A stretch of DNA of 64,000 nt from Apricaphanius iberus (Eukaryota; Chordata; Actinopteri; Cyprinodontiformes; Aphaniidae): the NCBI GenBank assembly GCA_028564705.1, contig JAPXFQ010002811.1, positions 558,001 through 622,000 on the forward strand, read 5' to 3'. This document shows positions 47,736-60,099 of the stretch, piece by piece. How positions within the stretch are numbered: the stretch's first letter is position 1; each line of letters starts with the position of its first letter. The position numbers and the translations under genes are program-made. The notes beneath the pieces were generated by a model, which made no database searches, was not told the origin of the DNA, and saw only the letters and a list, made by a program, of their open reading frames with translations.

Positions 47736-48388
47736 AGCCACATTTAACAACCCCCCCCCCACACACATTTAAACATGATCACCTCCCAGTCATATCCCCA
47801 TGTGCAGACATACTAAGGAACGACATTAAAAGAACATTAAAATAGACAATAAAAAGGATAATGGGCTGAGTACAGATCAGCCAGGTAAGGTACAGTAGGA
47901 AAACGCCATCAAGGGAGCCATCTGCAGCAGCAGAGCAACAGTAAAGGGTACTGACCCAAGGCACCTAGTGGAGAGAAGGCCGAGATTCCCACCTCTGCCC
48001 ACAGCTCCTAATTTGCTGCTCATGCCTTACCAAGACGTTGACCTAATCTGGTGTGTTTTCAAAAACCACCACTTGCAATCTGAGTGAACAGTCAATATAA
48101 GGCTTAATCACCCACTGCCAAAAGAAAATGACAGTGAAAGTTTGCTACTGTAACTTGCTAACATTTTTTTGAAAATAGGAGTACCATTTTAACACTTGAA
48201 TCATAGTGTTGTCATAAGACACAGGCTGAGTTGTCAACCTTTGCACCTGTTTTGAAAACACATATATAAATGTGGTAATATATGAACAGTGAAATACGGC
48301 TATTTGGCTGGTCATTTGTTTGGAATGTGTGTTTGGATTGCAGTTAGTCATTGTTTCACTATTGTTGTTTTGTAGTTCAGCAAACATG

Positions 48389-48713
48389 TGTCAGGATGTG
48401 TGTGCGTGGTGGAAGGTATGGACCCAAACGCAGAAGCAGGAGTGCAAGGATGTTTATTGAGTGTTGATGGCGATGGAGTGGAATGCTGACCAACGTGATG
48501 TTAACGCCAGGAACGGAGGTACAGGACAACAGGAGGAAGAAGGCAGAGAAACACACGGTGGGCACCTTTAGTTGTAGATAATGATCTGGTAACTGAGTGA
48601 GGAGGAGTGATGGATTATAAAGGGTGGAGGTAAGGAGATCAGGTGTGAATGATGATTGAGGATACAGGTGGGGATGATGAGGAGAGGCAGTGAACTAGGT
48701 GAGAGTCATGACA
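48389..48713 (-). mobile_element. Solo LTR (325 bp), minus strand
   Basis: On the minus strand it starts TGTCATGACTC and ends ATCCTGACA, with TGTCA/TGACA terminal inverted repeats. TTTATAATCC (48613-48622) and AATAAA (48453-48458) are in TATA-to-poly-A order. The flanks ACATG (48384-48388) and AGATG (48714-48718) match at 4 of 5 bases. Sequences such as CTGCGTTTGGGTCC near the 3' end are common in fish LTRs, probably Gypsy-type. Confidence 0.7.
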
Positions 48714-49128
48714 AGATGATGGAGTCAAAATCCCAGATGACTGAAGCCGTGAGCCCTGAGGATCCAGCAGAAATGGAGGGACAGAATGGAGAGTTGTTTG
48801 TCTAGTTGGGTTGTCTCCAGATGAGTTTGATGGTTTAATTGGTATTTCCCTTGCTGAATATGATGATCAGATTCAAGAGTTCTTTAATTTGACTGAAAAT
48901 CCTACAAGAAATGCCAAGACCTCAGATGTTCCATGTCAGCTCACACTTTTGTATCAGAAGAAATCCCATCTAAAAGCTAAAAGATATCTGCAGTTACAGA
49001 CCTACTGACCCCCAGATGACTTTGCAAAGAGAGCTTGGTACAAAGGTTGAACGTTCAATCGTTGATAAGAAGGTGGAGAAAGCTTAAGTATAGTTTGAGA
49101 ATCCCAAGTAATGCATCAAGGTCAGTAA

Positions 49129-49952
49129 TGCCCCTTTTCCACTAGGGCCAGTACGGTACGGAACGGGTAGCTTTGGAACGGTTCTGGCGTGTTTCCTTTA
49201 CTTGTGTCCAGTCTGAGACGACCCCATTTTTTTTAACCACCTTTGCCTTGGTTCAGACACACCCACCTTTGGACTGATTTGTCCAGTAATGTGATATCCC
49301 TCTCACTCCTACCTAGCAGTGGTAGCCGCTAATTGGCCTGGAGTTATTTGTTTGAAGGAATGTCTAAGAATGTAATAACAGTAACAGAACCTAAATCGGA
49401 ATTGTTCTCCATAAAATTGGAAATATCCAAAGTGTCAGAGAAGGTTTTAATTTTATTTGCTTTAAGTAGCTCCATAAAAAAAGCAGGCTTCCGTCAGGTA
49501 GCTGTAGCAAGTGAAGTCGGCATGTGATAGAACGAAGAAGCCAGCAGCAAGCCCATGGAGTCAGGGAAGGAGAAGTATGGCAGCAGAGAAGCAGGATGTC
49601 TCTGCGGTGATTAGAGAGCTGGATTGGTTGTAAGGCGGCAGATTTGGAGTCTCGGCAGACTGTGGTTGGATCAGTACTGGCATGAAGAACAAAGATCAGG
49701 AGATGGAGGCATAAACAGATTTATGTCTGAGAGATGTGAGGTAAGTAAAAAGTATTTTAACTTTTAAGAGGATCTGTGTTGTCATTATGACTTTGTGACT
49801 GCTTTTTGCTGGAGTTTTTGTTAAGATAAGCCTGTCCATTTCCTCACCCATTACTGTTCTTCTGAGATGGTAATGGAAACACAACCTACCTGTTCTAGAC
49901 CATACAGTTCCGTACAGTTCGGGTCTAAAGTGACCCTAATGGAAAATGGGCA
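49129..49952. mobile_element. PIF/Harbinger-like non-autonomous element (824 bp) flanked by TAA
   Basis: The left end TGCCCCTTTTCCACTAGGG and the right end (reverse complement) TGCCCATTTTCCATTAGGG match at 17 of 19 bases. TAA is duplicated at 49126-49128 and 49953-49955. Subterminal CAGTACGGTACGGAACGG and GTACGGAACTGTATGG are inverted relatives. No transposase frame was found. Confidence 0.78.
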
Positions 49953-49999
49953 TAAGTCTAGAGTGCAAAACCTACCAGGTAACACCTTTGCATAATCAC

Positions 50000-50950
50000 C
50001 CCTGCTGCAGCATCACTCACAGCATGAGATAGACAAAGAAAACAAGTCTGCAGTTCCCAATGCAGAACATAGAGCAGCATTTGTTTTCCCCAAAATTAAT
50101 GGACAAGCTCCAAATATCAAATCTTCCCAAATTATGTCCACAGGGGTCAGGCCAAGAACTGGACCTAAGAGTTTTCCCAGGATTCCTTTGCCCCTCAAAG
50201 AGTACCAACTTGTGATTCTTTGTTGCGCCCTAGTGATAAAAGGTGTCACCCATTTGACCCATTACCACCACATGCAAAGCTCCTATGATGGGAATATTTG
50301 AAGGTAATATGAATTAATTGATTCAATACTTTTTAGTAAATGCATGCATTTTTAGGGAATATATCATGTTGAAGTTCATCATACTTTTTAAACAGATGTC
50401 AGTGAGGAGCATATTGTGTCAGGACCCCTCAGTACCCCTTCACTTTAGCACTACAGTTTGATGTGTTTTGTTTACCTTGGGGGACTGGACATACAGTGCT
50501 CAGATGGAATGAGAAGGGAATATTGTTTTATTTTAGGGCAGAAGAGTTCTAGGACTGAGAGGATGAGGAAGAGTTCAAGCTGTGGCCAGTTCCAATTCTG
50601 GGGTGCTGTATGATCCTGACCGATCTTCTAAATAAAATACAAGAAAATGCCTATCGGAACTACAGCCTCATCTTTGCTTAAAGGAAGAAGGTATTTTTTA
50701 CCCATTACACTCCACATATTGAACAGCTCTAAACCACCGCATGAAGCAATCTTCTACTTCAAGGTTGTAAATGGAACATTTCCATAAAAACCTACAATGA
50801 AAAACAAATAATACTTCCAAGGGCTTTTAGAAGGGGAACAGAATGAAAGTACATTCCCTTTAAAAATCCATATTTGAATTAAAATATAATAAAATGTAAT
50901 GTATATTAGACACAAAAATTATGTTATATTTACATCTTCCAGCCAGTAGT
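50000..50950. other. No recognised feature
   Basis: A 78-codon minus-strand frame (50013-50249) has no recognisable domain. Nothing else is supported. Confidence 0.4.
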
Positions 50951-50959
50951 GGCCATAGG

Positions 50960-51321
50960 TGTTACATGGCAGCTCTGACGTTGCTGTGCTGCCTACACCT
51001 CCTCAGACAGCCTGATTGAGTAGACCTGCTCCCAATCATGTCCTCTGCCAATGTGTATTTAACCACTGTGCTTCCTTCCTTCTATGCCAGTTCCTCTTTA
51101 TTGCAACCAGCAAACGTACCAGACAGTTTTCCTTCTGAAGCCGCCCTCCAGCGACTTTTGATCCATTTTGTGCTTTTGACTCTGCTTCTGTCCAGTGACC
51201 TGGATACCTCTGCCCTTCTTGACTGATTTCCTGTGTACCGACCTTTGAAAGTAAAACCCTTTTGGCTTCAAGAATCCTGTCTAAATTGTCATTTGAGTCC
51301 AACCTGCTGGTTCTTATCACA
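50960..51321 (+). mobile_element. Solo LTR (362 bp) with perfect 5-bp duplication
   Basis: It starts TGTTACATGG and ends CTTATCACA. ATAGG is duplicated exactly at 50955-50959 and 51322-51326. TATTTAA at 51056-51062 lies in the middle and an AGTAAA variant poly-A signal follows near 51250. No internal genes are present. It is probably a Gypsy-type LTR. Confidence 0.75.
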
Positions 51322-51329
51322 ATAGGTTG

Positions 51330-52090
51330 AAGGTTGACAGATTTAGTCTCTATGACCCAACTACCTAGTTTTAGATCGCCGACGGGAACATTGTTTTTGG
51401 CAAGATGAAAGCCAAGCCTCTTGCAGCTGCTAAAGGCTACGGACCTTACAGTACTGGCTTTGCATCGAGGTTGAACTTAAAAGAAGGATCTGTACCATCA
51501 CAACCGTGGAACACCAGCTCCTAGGCTGTAAGTTGTGTTTTACTTTTCACCCAGTGTTTAACTTTTTGAGTATTGTGTTAAAACGTGCCATGTCAATGAA
51601 GTGTACTACTTATATCTGTGACCACATTGACCAAGACATGTTGTTTTATTAACTATCCTCAAACGTAACCTAAGCTGCAAACCACAAATTATAATAGCAG
51701 CAGCTAAATCTCGTGCTGGTTATATCTAATGGTCCTACGTAGCTGCCGTGAGCTCTCGTGTGGTGTATGTGTGTGCGAGCGGGGGGAGGATGCGCTCGTT
51801 CCGAACAGACTATTAGCTCAAATCAGACAAGACGACTCACTGGATTTAAGCATACTGCTAAGCGGAGGTCAATAAATTATCAAGGGGTAATTCATAGCAA
51901 AGAGGGAGACCTTGGCATCAAATATCTGTCTGACTGCGGCATGTGGCGTCCTAAAGATTGCGCGAAGATAGCACGTCGCAGTCCGTTCTTGTTTGGTAAT
52001 GCTGCATAAACTGGGTAGTAAACTCCATCTAAGCCTAAATACCGGCACCATTTTTGTCTCAGGTTACTGATTTTAGTAAACAGACAGTGT
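51330..52090. other. No recognised feature
   Basis: No protein-like frame or terminal repeat recognised. Confidence 0.4.
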
Positions 52091-52093
52091 AAG

Positions 52094-53528
52094 AGTAGTG
52101 TTGCAGTTAGCCAATCAGAGGAGAAAAACTCGCAAGTCATTTAGTCAAAATACTGTTTCCAAACAGTAATTGAGTTAGTAACTCAGTTACTACACTGTAA
52201 ACTTAATTAGTTGAAGTTATTTCTATAACAGTTACGTTCTATATCTATGCGGTCAAATAGTTTTTTATCTGAATGATGAATAATAAAACACCATATAGGC
52301 AGTATTTTAAAACATTTAGTATTATAACTTGACTCAATAAGATTGAAGCTGTAAGCAGAAAAATAAAAAAATACACAAAACAAACATAAATATTGGAAAT
52401 ACATAATCACACACTTTCTATTAATGTGCAAGACTAAGACAGACAGCTGTGGGTAAAAATAAATGAAGGAAAATCTGTCCTTTACGTTGTACAAATCTAT
52501 ATATCTATAATATTGTACAATAAACAGCACTATCCAGCTGGTTGTAGTACAGTAAGAGTATTTTAAAATTGGTTTCATATCACTTGGTCACATAGCCTGG
52601 GGGCTATTGAAGGAAAATCTGAAATATTACAGTAAAAAAATTAATATAAAATATTCTATGCAATCAAATGTCAAATAAATTGCTGTGTATGCTTTTTAGA
52701 TGTAAGACATTTCAAGATTGATTTGGTGTCACCTGTAGTCACATGAACTCGAAGCTATAATGAAGAAAAATGACATATTTTACAGTACCATATTCATAAG
52801 AGATATCGGTGTGCCATCTTCCTCTGGTGTCAAGCAACAATTTATTACTATTTCGGGGTTACTCTGTCGGCATATCTCACAGGTATTTTCTGGGATGTAT
52901 GGAGATTTATTGAAACCAAAGCCACCGCCTTCAGGAGTGAGCAGCGATACAGCCACTTTATTAGCAGTTCTCGGTTAGAGGGAGTGTCCACTTTAATGAA
53001 ACAAATGTCCAACTATTATCCAATTTAAAACTAAGTTCACAACCAAGTTTCTTACAGTATGTAGACAGCAAGAGCACTCGGAGTATCTGCCCCCTCACCA
53101 AATCATGATCATATTTGCAGTGGCGTCATCATCACCAACACCTGCGCACTCTCCCTGCTGCTGAAGTGCAGCTGTCAGAAAGCCTGACACCGATGCGCTT
53201 CATTGAGCCACGTTCTAGTAGCGCGCCACTTTACATCCCCAGTAACGGTAACAGCATTGTAAACATAAGAAAAGTAATTAATTAATTCAGTTAAATTCAC
53301 TTTAATTTATATAGTGCCAATTCACAACAAATGTCATCTTAAGGCACTTTACAACAAGTTAATTTCAAAACAATTAAACAAACATTCCACCAGTTAAGTT
53401 TTCTATGTAATGAATCCCAGCAGATTGCATTGAGGCATTGTGTTGAGTCAATTAGATTACTCCATTACCTAAAAATTAACGCCATTAGTAACGCAGTTAT
53501 ACTTAAACGCTGTTACTCCCAACCAGTG
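52094..53528 (-). mobile_element. GTAAC-rich non-autonomous DNA element, minus copy with a nested tail
   Basis: On the minus strand it starts CACTGGTTGGGAGTAACAGC, carries CCGTTACTGGGGATG, GGCTTTCTGACA and TGTTTCATTAAAGTGGA, and ends with GTAACTGAGTTACTAACTC and GCAACACTACTC. It aligns throughout with 60862-61816. It is longer because of a nested LINE-tail insertion (53285-53450) and an internal duplication: CATGTGACT-type segments occur near 52580 and 52735, about 150 bp apart. Confidence 0.75.
53285..53450 (-). repeat. LINE/SINE 3'-tail fragment nested in the GTAAC-rich element
   Basis: The minus strand reads TTGTAAAGTGCCTTAAGATG, TTGTTGTGAATTGGCACT and ATATAAATTAAAGTGAATTT, then GAATT repeats. 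The uninterrupted relative at 60862-61816 lacks this segment. Confidence 0.7.
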
Positions 53529-53529
53529 G

Positions 53530-54180
53530 CATAGCTAGAAAAGACACCGCAAAGACACAGCAAACAATGGGTGTGCCAAATTTATTCTCAACAAATATAA
53601 CTTTTTTTTTTACTGTGTGCATGTAATGCCCCTCTGAAGGGGGAAAATGTTGCCAGTTTCATAATTTGCCTTAAGATGAGCTGTAACGGCTCCCCCTACA
53701 GACAGGCCTGCTGGCAAAACTAATTATTTCAGACTAACTTATTCTAAATAACTGACTGGCATTAATTTGTGTAATCAAACACAATCTCAAATTCTGAAAC
53801 ACATCATAATAACTTTTAAACAAACGTTTTTAATGCAATTTAAATTAGTTGTTAACAATTTTTAAATGTATTTCCTGTAATATTTATAAGTAAACCTGAT
53901 TATCTTATCCTATTTTTCATACTCACACTACCACATGTACATTTTAATTAAGCATCTACACTTTCAAACTTTGGATTGCAGCTTCACAAGGCAAGGCGGT
54001 GTGGCTTGGCCTTAAGCAGGTTTATTATTTAGTCAGAGTCCAGTTTGTCTGCAAACTCTTTTTCAAACATGAGCAACGAGATGCTGCTAAGTCTCTCAGT
54101 GAGCATTATATCTCTGCTGCTGATTTTAATCCTTTACACCACTGAAAAAAGGTGCTCCACAGAGCAACTTGTAACAGGCA
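53530..54180. other. Probable repeat-derived sequence, unassigned
   Basis: CCAGTGGCATAGCTAG at the left edge resembles fish hAT-type termini, but no partner end was found. No gene is recognised. Confidence 0.3.
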
Positions 54181-54192
54181 GTGAAATGATCA

Positions 54193-54340
54193 TCGTTGGT
54201 AAAACATCATCCTGGTGGGGGGAATGCCTTTCTCCAGCAATCGTCTGACAAGTTAATACCTATTCAGTAGTATCTGTTAAGTATTATTCAATCAAAACAA
54301 CCTGACCAGAGAACTACACATTGAAGTGAAATTAAACGCT
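54193..54340. repeat. Interspersed repeat shared with 63395-63545
   Basis: CCAGCAATCGTCTGACAAGTTAA versions, an ATTCA spacer and ACCTGA.CAGAGAACTACA occur in the same order at both places. The family is not recognised. Confidence 0.7.
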
Positions 54341-54763
54341 TGCGCTATTATTAGAATATCTGATGCAGTTCCTGCACAGCATGGTACAAAAAAGCTAACT
54401 TTTCTTTTTTTTTTTTTTTTTCTTTCGTAATCTAATAGTCGGATTTTTGAAGAAGTTATTGACATGAGGTTTTGGATTGTTTTCCACAGACAGAATAGAT
54501 TATCATAGCTGTTGATCTGCAGGCAGAATCTGTGCTTCGCTCCACTGGAGACTGGAGACTGCAATTACGTTATTCACTTCAGACCAAATGTTTTATATGA
54601 AGAAACATTTCTCCCATTGTTGCGACCATAACTCGAAGACTCTCAGAACGAACCGCTTACCGACCCTTAAACTACCGGAGGAGCGCCTGCGGTTAAAGCA
54701 GCAGCAGGCGCTGACAACATCTGTGGCACACATTGGATTCTTTGGCACGCTTCTAACAAGGCG

Positions 54764-54855
54764 CACTGGGATGTATGGACTGGTGACCTGTCCATGGTGC
54801 ACCGTGCCCCTCACCCGATAATCGCTGGAGAAATGCACTAGACCCCGTGCGACAC
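54764..54855 (+). repeat. 3' fragment of the (GGAT)-tailed SINE family
   Basis: GGACTGGTGACCTGTCCATG, CACCCGATAATCGCTGGAGA and CACTAGACCCCGTGCGAC match the 3' half of the SINE at 12055-12394. Confidence 0.65.
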
Positions 54856-54869
54856 TTCATGGAGAGGTG

Positions 54870-56215
54870 ACTTCGGTAAAGTTAGAAAAATATTCACAGA
54901 TTCGGCTTTTCCGGTTCAATGACAATTTGGAGAAGTGGGACAAATAATGGATGGAATTTATTTCCCCTATGCATAGAGTTGAAAAAAATAAAAATAAATA
55001 AAAATAAAATCTGCGCATTACGTAAAGCAGTCAGAGAGGGGTGTAAAAATTCAGTTTTCGGGTGTGCCAGCTGGCTCTGTGGGTGGCACTGGCACACCAG
55101 TGTCTACGGAAATGCTCCCAACACCGTAAAACAACCACTAGGAGTGTTAATGTGTTTATACGAAGACATATGGATATTGATTTTTTAAAAAACAGTGATT
55201 GTATTATTTCTCACATGCTGCTGCAATGAAAAAAATCCAGGGCATAATTCTTCAAACATGTTCCCAGCATCAATGGAATGCCTAGATGACAGTCTCAGAG
55301 CATCTTCAAAACTGTCTCTCTTTTTGGGATGTTGCCAGCCTGCACTGGTCAATATATATAAAAAAATTATCTCAAAGAAGGATAAAGGGTGACTCATTGT
55401 TAGGCATGTGTTCATTGAAGCATGCTGAGAGCGAAGGTTGGCCTGTGTAGGGATCTACTGCACTGCCTCTGTATGTCACTGGGAAGAAACCGGACTGCAG
55501 AGGACAGGTAAGTGATTAACACTTCTGAGATAATGGCTTTCAACAGTTGTAGAAAATGAGGAACATTTTACTGCGCAGTGAGATGAGGTTTTTCCCAGGG
55601 AATTTAAGTAGGATGTCAGTGGGTTGAGGCTGTGTGGAAGCAGGTGAACTAAACATTTTATGATCCGGTTTTCTCCTTTTTGCAGGTAGTGTAAATATTA
55701 GAGATCGACTAGAGCATATAGCATTTTGACTGGGCCAAGGGATCGAGGACTAGGAAGGAACATCCAGAACATCGTTATGGCAGAGATTTGTCATGTTGTC
55801 CTACTGAATCACCAGCCACTCATGCTATTTGAAGCAAATTACGCTGCCTTCCTCATACACTTCATAAGGCACTTACACAAAGGCAGTGTGGTCATATAAA
55901 ATGGCAGTTACAATATTTCAGGTATCAAATAAGCAATGTTAATATATTCAGCTGCTCTTGTTGCTATTTGTCTATTTTTCGTCTCAATCAGTTAAGTAGC
56001 AAACGACAAGTTTGTATGTGCACTCATGGGAAAGTGATCCAGAGAAACAACTATTGACCATCTCGGGTTGATGCATACAGGGTTTTATTGCTGCACAACA
56101 ATAAAGGTAAATATATGTTCACCACCAAACCAAAAATTGGCATATGTGCATCAGAACTAGAATATGAACAACAAAAAAGGAAACCTACTGTGCAAAACTA
56201 ATTATGATAAATCTC
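54870..56215. other. No recognised feature
   Basis: AT-rich, with no supported element or gene. GGTGTGCCAGCTGGCTCTGT near 55060 may be a transposon end without a partner. Confidence 0.4.
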
Positions 56216-56217
56216 AC

Positions 56218-56628
56218 ACTAGTAATGGGCAATATGAGATGTATAAGGTAGAAATGCTAAACATTTAGCCAAAAGTAGAGATTTTGACTATACCACCTTT
56301 GAGCATTTTGATTATGGCATCAGGTTGTTATCAAGGATAATAAATAAGGATGTTCAATGTTCGCCTTTATATATTGCAAGTTTAATTTTTTTTTTTTTTT
56401 TTGATTTAATAGGAATGAAATCTATTGAACTTGAAGCATTTGCACTTCAAATATGTGCAGGCTTACTTTCGTGTGATAATAAACTGATAAACAAGTAACC
56501 ATTAAGCAGATCATTTTGAACTTTGTTTTTTCATAACTTTTAGCTTACAATTTATTAAATATTACCGCACATGCTGTAGATTATATCGCAATATAGATCT
56601 GAGGCCATATTGCCCTGCCCTATTTTTA
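56218..56628. mobile_element. hAT-like small element, tentative
   Basis: The left end GTAATGGGCAATATGAGAT and the right end (reverse complement) GGGCAGGGCAATATGGCC share GGGCAATATG; the interior holds poly-T (56385-56402). ATCGCAATATAGATCTGAGG next to the right end is a known fish repeat context. Target-site duplication unclear. Confidence 0.4.
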
Positions 56629-56639
56629 CACTATGTAAA

Positions 56640-58580
56640 ATATAATTGTTGGAGTGATTACTTTGGGAACCTATGATGTCAGAATAGTACATAAGAAGAA
56701 AAGAAGTCAGTGAGGGCTGTGCAATGCTTTGGGCAGAGTTCTGCTTGGAAAACCTAATTCCTGTCGTCTACGTGGATGTATTTTTTCATGTGTACCATTT
56801 ACCTAGTGTTTGGTGAAGATCATGTATACACTTGATTGGAAACAGTAGTACATGATAGCCTCTTTCAGCTCAATTATGCTCTCCACCACAAAGCAGAAAT
56901 GCCTCAAGAATATTTTGTTCATAATTTACAGGACTTAATAAATTTTCTGCTAACATTTTGGTGCCAGATACCACAGCACACCCTCAGGGGTCCCTTGAAG
57001 TTCTTGCCTCTGTATGTCAGGGCTGTTTCGGCAGCAAAAATGGTACTGACAAATTATTAGGCTGTTGTACATAGAAGCCTGTGGGTAGATCCAGGAAGGA
57101 CGCATTTTATGGACATGGATACATGAATAGAGTTGTATTGCATGACAGATGCTAAGCAATATAATAGATGAAGGGGGAAAAAACTTGTTTAATGAAAGGC
57201 CTATTTGTGTGATATTTTTTTTATTTGGTGTTGAAAATAATACTACAACTTCTTATCTTTTTTGTATGTAATATGACTTCCACAGAGATGATTATGGACA
57301 TCAGTCTCTCCAGAGTAGCATTTAGAAGATGTTACAAGCTTCTGGTGTCAGGCCTCTGGCTGCAGACATTCTCCAACAAGCTGATTTGGCAAAGACCAGT
57401 CATTAAACTGTTAAAAACAATAAACATCTGCTTTCCTGCTGGCCACATATTGCCACAATATGTTGCAACATAAACTAATTAAAACTTTTTTACTCGCACA
57501 AACAAACTCTCCTACAAACACTTTTAAATGTACTCTCAGCTATACACATATACACTCTTTGGACCTATCACCAAATATAGACAAACATTAAAGAGTTTAA
57601 GGAAATTAAGAGAAACGCATAAAGAACATTAAAACTCCAATTCCCAACCTCCCACTGGGGCAATCCCAGAGTATTTATTGGCTTTAGAACCAATCGTGAA
57701 AGAGCTAAATGAGCCATGCTCATCAGAGAACTGACTGATTGGTTTGGGGCTTTGAGGATGAGATATGCACTCTCAGAGAAACACATTCATCTCAAAATCC
57801 CAAGCGTGAATTCTCAGTATGGCAGCACATGTTGCATAAAGAATTTGTTTACATAGGGCTGACATTCAGACTGATGTGGCTAAATCTCACTTGGGCCACA
57901 AGAGAACATTTTTTACAGATACAGGAGGAGCTGCATGACAGCTACATAAACTCAAGTAGTATGGGCTATGACTGTATTGTAATTTGCGTGCATCCATAAC
58001 AAAGACATTAGTTGTTTGAGGTTTATGATCCAATTAATGCTCTTTTAGGTTTATTGAGAAAATTGAAAATGACAATGCAGTGGGTTATGAAATATATGTA
58101 CTTGTGTTAAAATTTCAGTTTTGAGGATTTTTACCTTTTAATAAACAAATTCAAAATCTACTTGCACAGGTGTATACACTAAACTAACATTTTGTCTGAA
58201 AAAAAAAAAGATTTCATTTTAGCATTTAGTTCAAGTTTACACATCGAATTACACATGTTTAATATTAATAAAATATAATATAATATTTAAAAAATCAACT
58301 GTCTTAATCAGATCTTCTTGATATTTGCCCATTTGTATCCTGCTATTTCGATACTTTGCGGAGAGGTTAAAAGGTTTAAAAAGACCTGATTGTGCAGACA
58401 TATCAGTCAAGAAAATAGAACAAAAAATATAATATAATATAACAAGAAATCCAAAGCAATACACATACAGTGTGACACAGATTTGGAGAAAAAAGTAGAG
58501 AAAGTTAAGGACAAGAGATACATTAAAGACAAATATCAGTCCGTCCTTTGTCTTCTGTTTCTCCAAGATCCGGTTGTAAG
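56640..58580. other. No recognised feature
   Basis: AT-rich sequence with only short shadow frames. Confidence 0.4.
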
Positions 58581-58594
58581 TGCAACAAGTTTAA

Positions 58595-58815
58595 GGGTGT
58601 ATTCAAACTTGCACTGTTTGGTCCACTTTAAACGGACCAGGTTTCGTTTGGAATGCTGGTCCGGACCTGTTACGCAGGTATAAATACACACAAATTAATC
58701 CTGGTGTGGATCAGTGAACCAGACAGAGACCCACTTATTTTAGGTGGTCTTGGCCCTGTTTCAAATGGACTGTGATTCGTTTCGCTTCAGGTGTGATTAT
58801 GAACCAGTCTAGATC
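58595..58815. repeat. Harbinger-type MITE fragment, tentative
   Basis: GGGTGTATTCAAACTTGCAC followed by TTTGGTCCACTTTAAACGGA resembles one end of fish MITEs with GGTGTATTCACACC-type termini. The opposite terminus was not found. Confidence 0.35.
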
Positions 58816-59150
58816 CTAAACCAACTCCACAATAGATGCGCCTTTTTGTCAAATCATTCATATTTAACCCTCATGTTTGACTCCCAGCCCCACAAATCAA
58901 TATCCCATAGGCCGTAGTGAATGTTGTATTTTCATTCCTGATCTTCTGTCTTCTGTTTAATCATACTGCTGCCAGCATTTTGTGGGTCTCCTTCGGGTTA
59001 TTGCACTCAATCGCTGTTTCAAACTTTCAAACACGGCATTGCAAAACTTCATTCGAATGAGCTGCCCTTGACACTCAATTGTTGGGAGATTATGACATCG
59101 ACAGGACGGGACAGTTTTCTCAGAATATTCAAAAGCTGAGCTGTAGGTAA

Positions 59151-59664
59151 TGGTGCATTCAGACCAACCCCATGCGTCAGTGTCAGTTGCGACAAGATTA
59201 CATGTAAAGTCTATGGTAGACTACGTCAGAGGTCCATCAAAGTCTCTGCGGTGCGTTGTATACGTTGGCTCCTTCATTTGGGTTACATAAGACAAGTCAG
59301 AAGTACAGCTAGTTTAACTTTTGACGGACAAAACGCAGTTAACGCAGTGCGGCAACCAATCAGAGCGTCTCACTGTAGTTATGTCACTATACACGTATCT
59401 TGAATGAAGCGCGGGTCCAGTGAAAACATTTTCAACAAACGCAGATTTCAAAAATCAGAAATAACACTTACCGAAGACAGATGGATAGGCATTACTAAAA
59501 AAGAACAGAGCACCTGTAGTTGGTGTCCTGGTAGGAGATTTAAGCTCCGATGCGGCCCAGGATGTCGTAAAATTAGGCGCAGGACAGACGGAAGTACATG
59601 CATCAAACTTCATCCGTTGAATGCGTTGCCTGACGCAGACCAATTGTGCAGTGTGAATGCACCA
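59151..59664. mobile_element. PIF/Harbinger-like MITE (514 bp) flanked by TAA
   Basis: The ends TGGTGCATTCAGAC and (reverse complement) TGGTGCATTCACAC are inverted repeats. TAA is duplicated at 59148-59150 and 59665-59667. Subterminal GCGTCAGTGTCAGTTGCG and CTGCGTCAGGCAACGC are also inverted relatives. Non-coding. Confidence 0.75.
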
Positions 59665-59760
59665 TAAGAGAACAGGACATTAGCTTCAGCCTGAGTAAAA
59701 GACTCCTGCACGTCGCACTCATCATCATAATCTTTCCTAGAGCTCCTGATCATAACAACG

Positions 59761-60093
59761 TATGGGGAGCCTAAGTCTCCTCCCCTTCCGGTCGGCCCGT
59801 GGGTCCCCAAACCAAAAAAATTATGTCTTACGTCCTGAAGACGCAATATGTTGTATTTCGATTTAAAAGATAACTTATGATGTACATTTCGAATGTGTTT
59901 ATCCAGTGATTTGGGATTTATCAGTGTTTTCTCTGCATCAACATTAGTTTTTGAAATTCACAGACATCACAAGTTCAATCCACAGGGCATTTCAAACTGG
60001 ATCAGAAAATAACTTATCGACTCTCATTCATTTTTTTTGGCATTTGGGGACCCATGGACCGGAAGTAGAAGGGAGTGACTTAGCCTCCCCATA
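59761..60093. mobile_element. MITE with about 50-60-bp TIRs (333 bp)
   Basis: The left arm TATGGGGAGCCTAAGTC, CTTCCGGTC, GTGGGTCCCCAAA and the right arm (reverse complement) TATGGGGAGGCTAAGTC, CTTCCGGTC, ATGGGTCCCCAAA align for 50 bases or more, both followed by A-runs. The target is TA if the terminal TA is counted as duplication. Confidence 0.7.
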
Positions 60094-60099
60094 AGTTCG

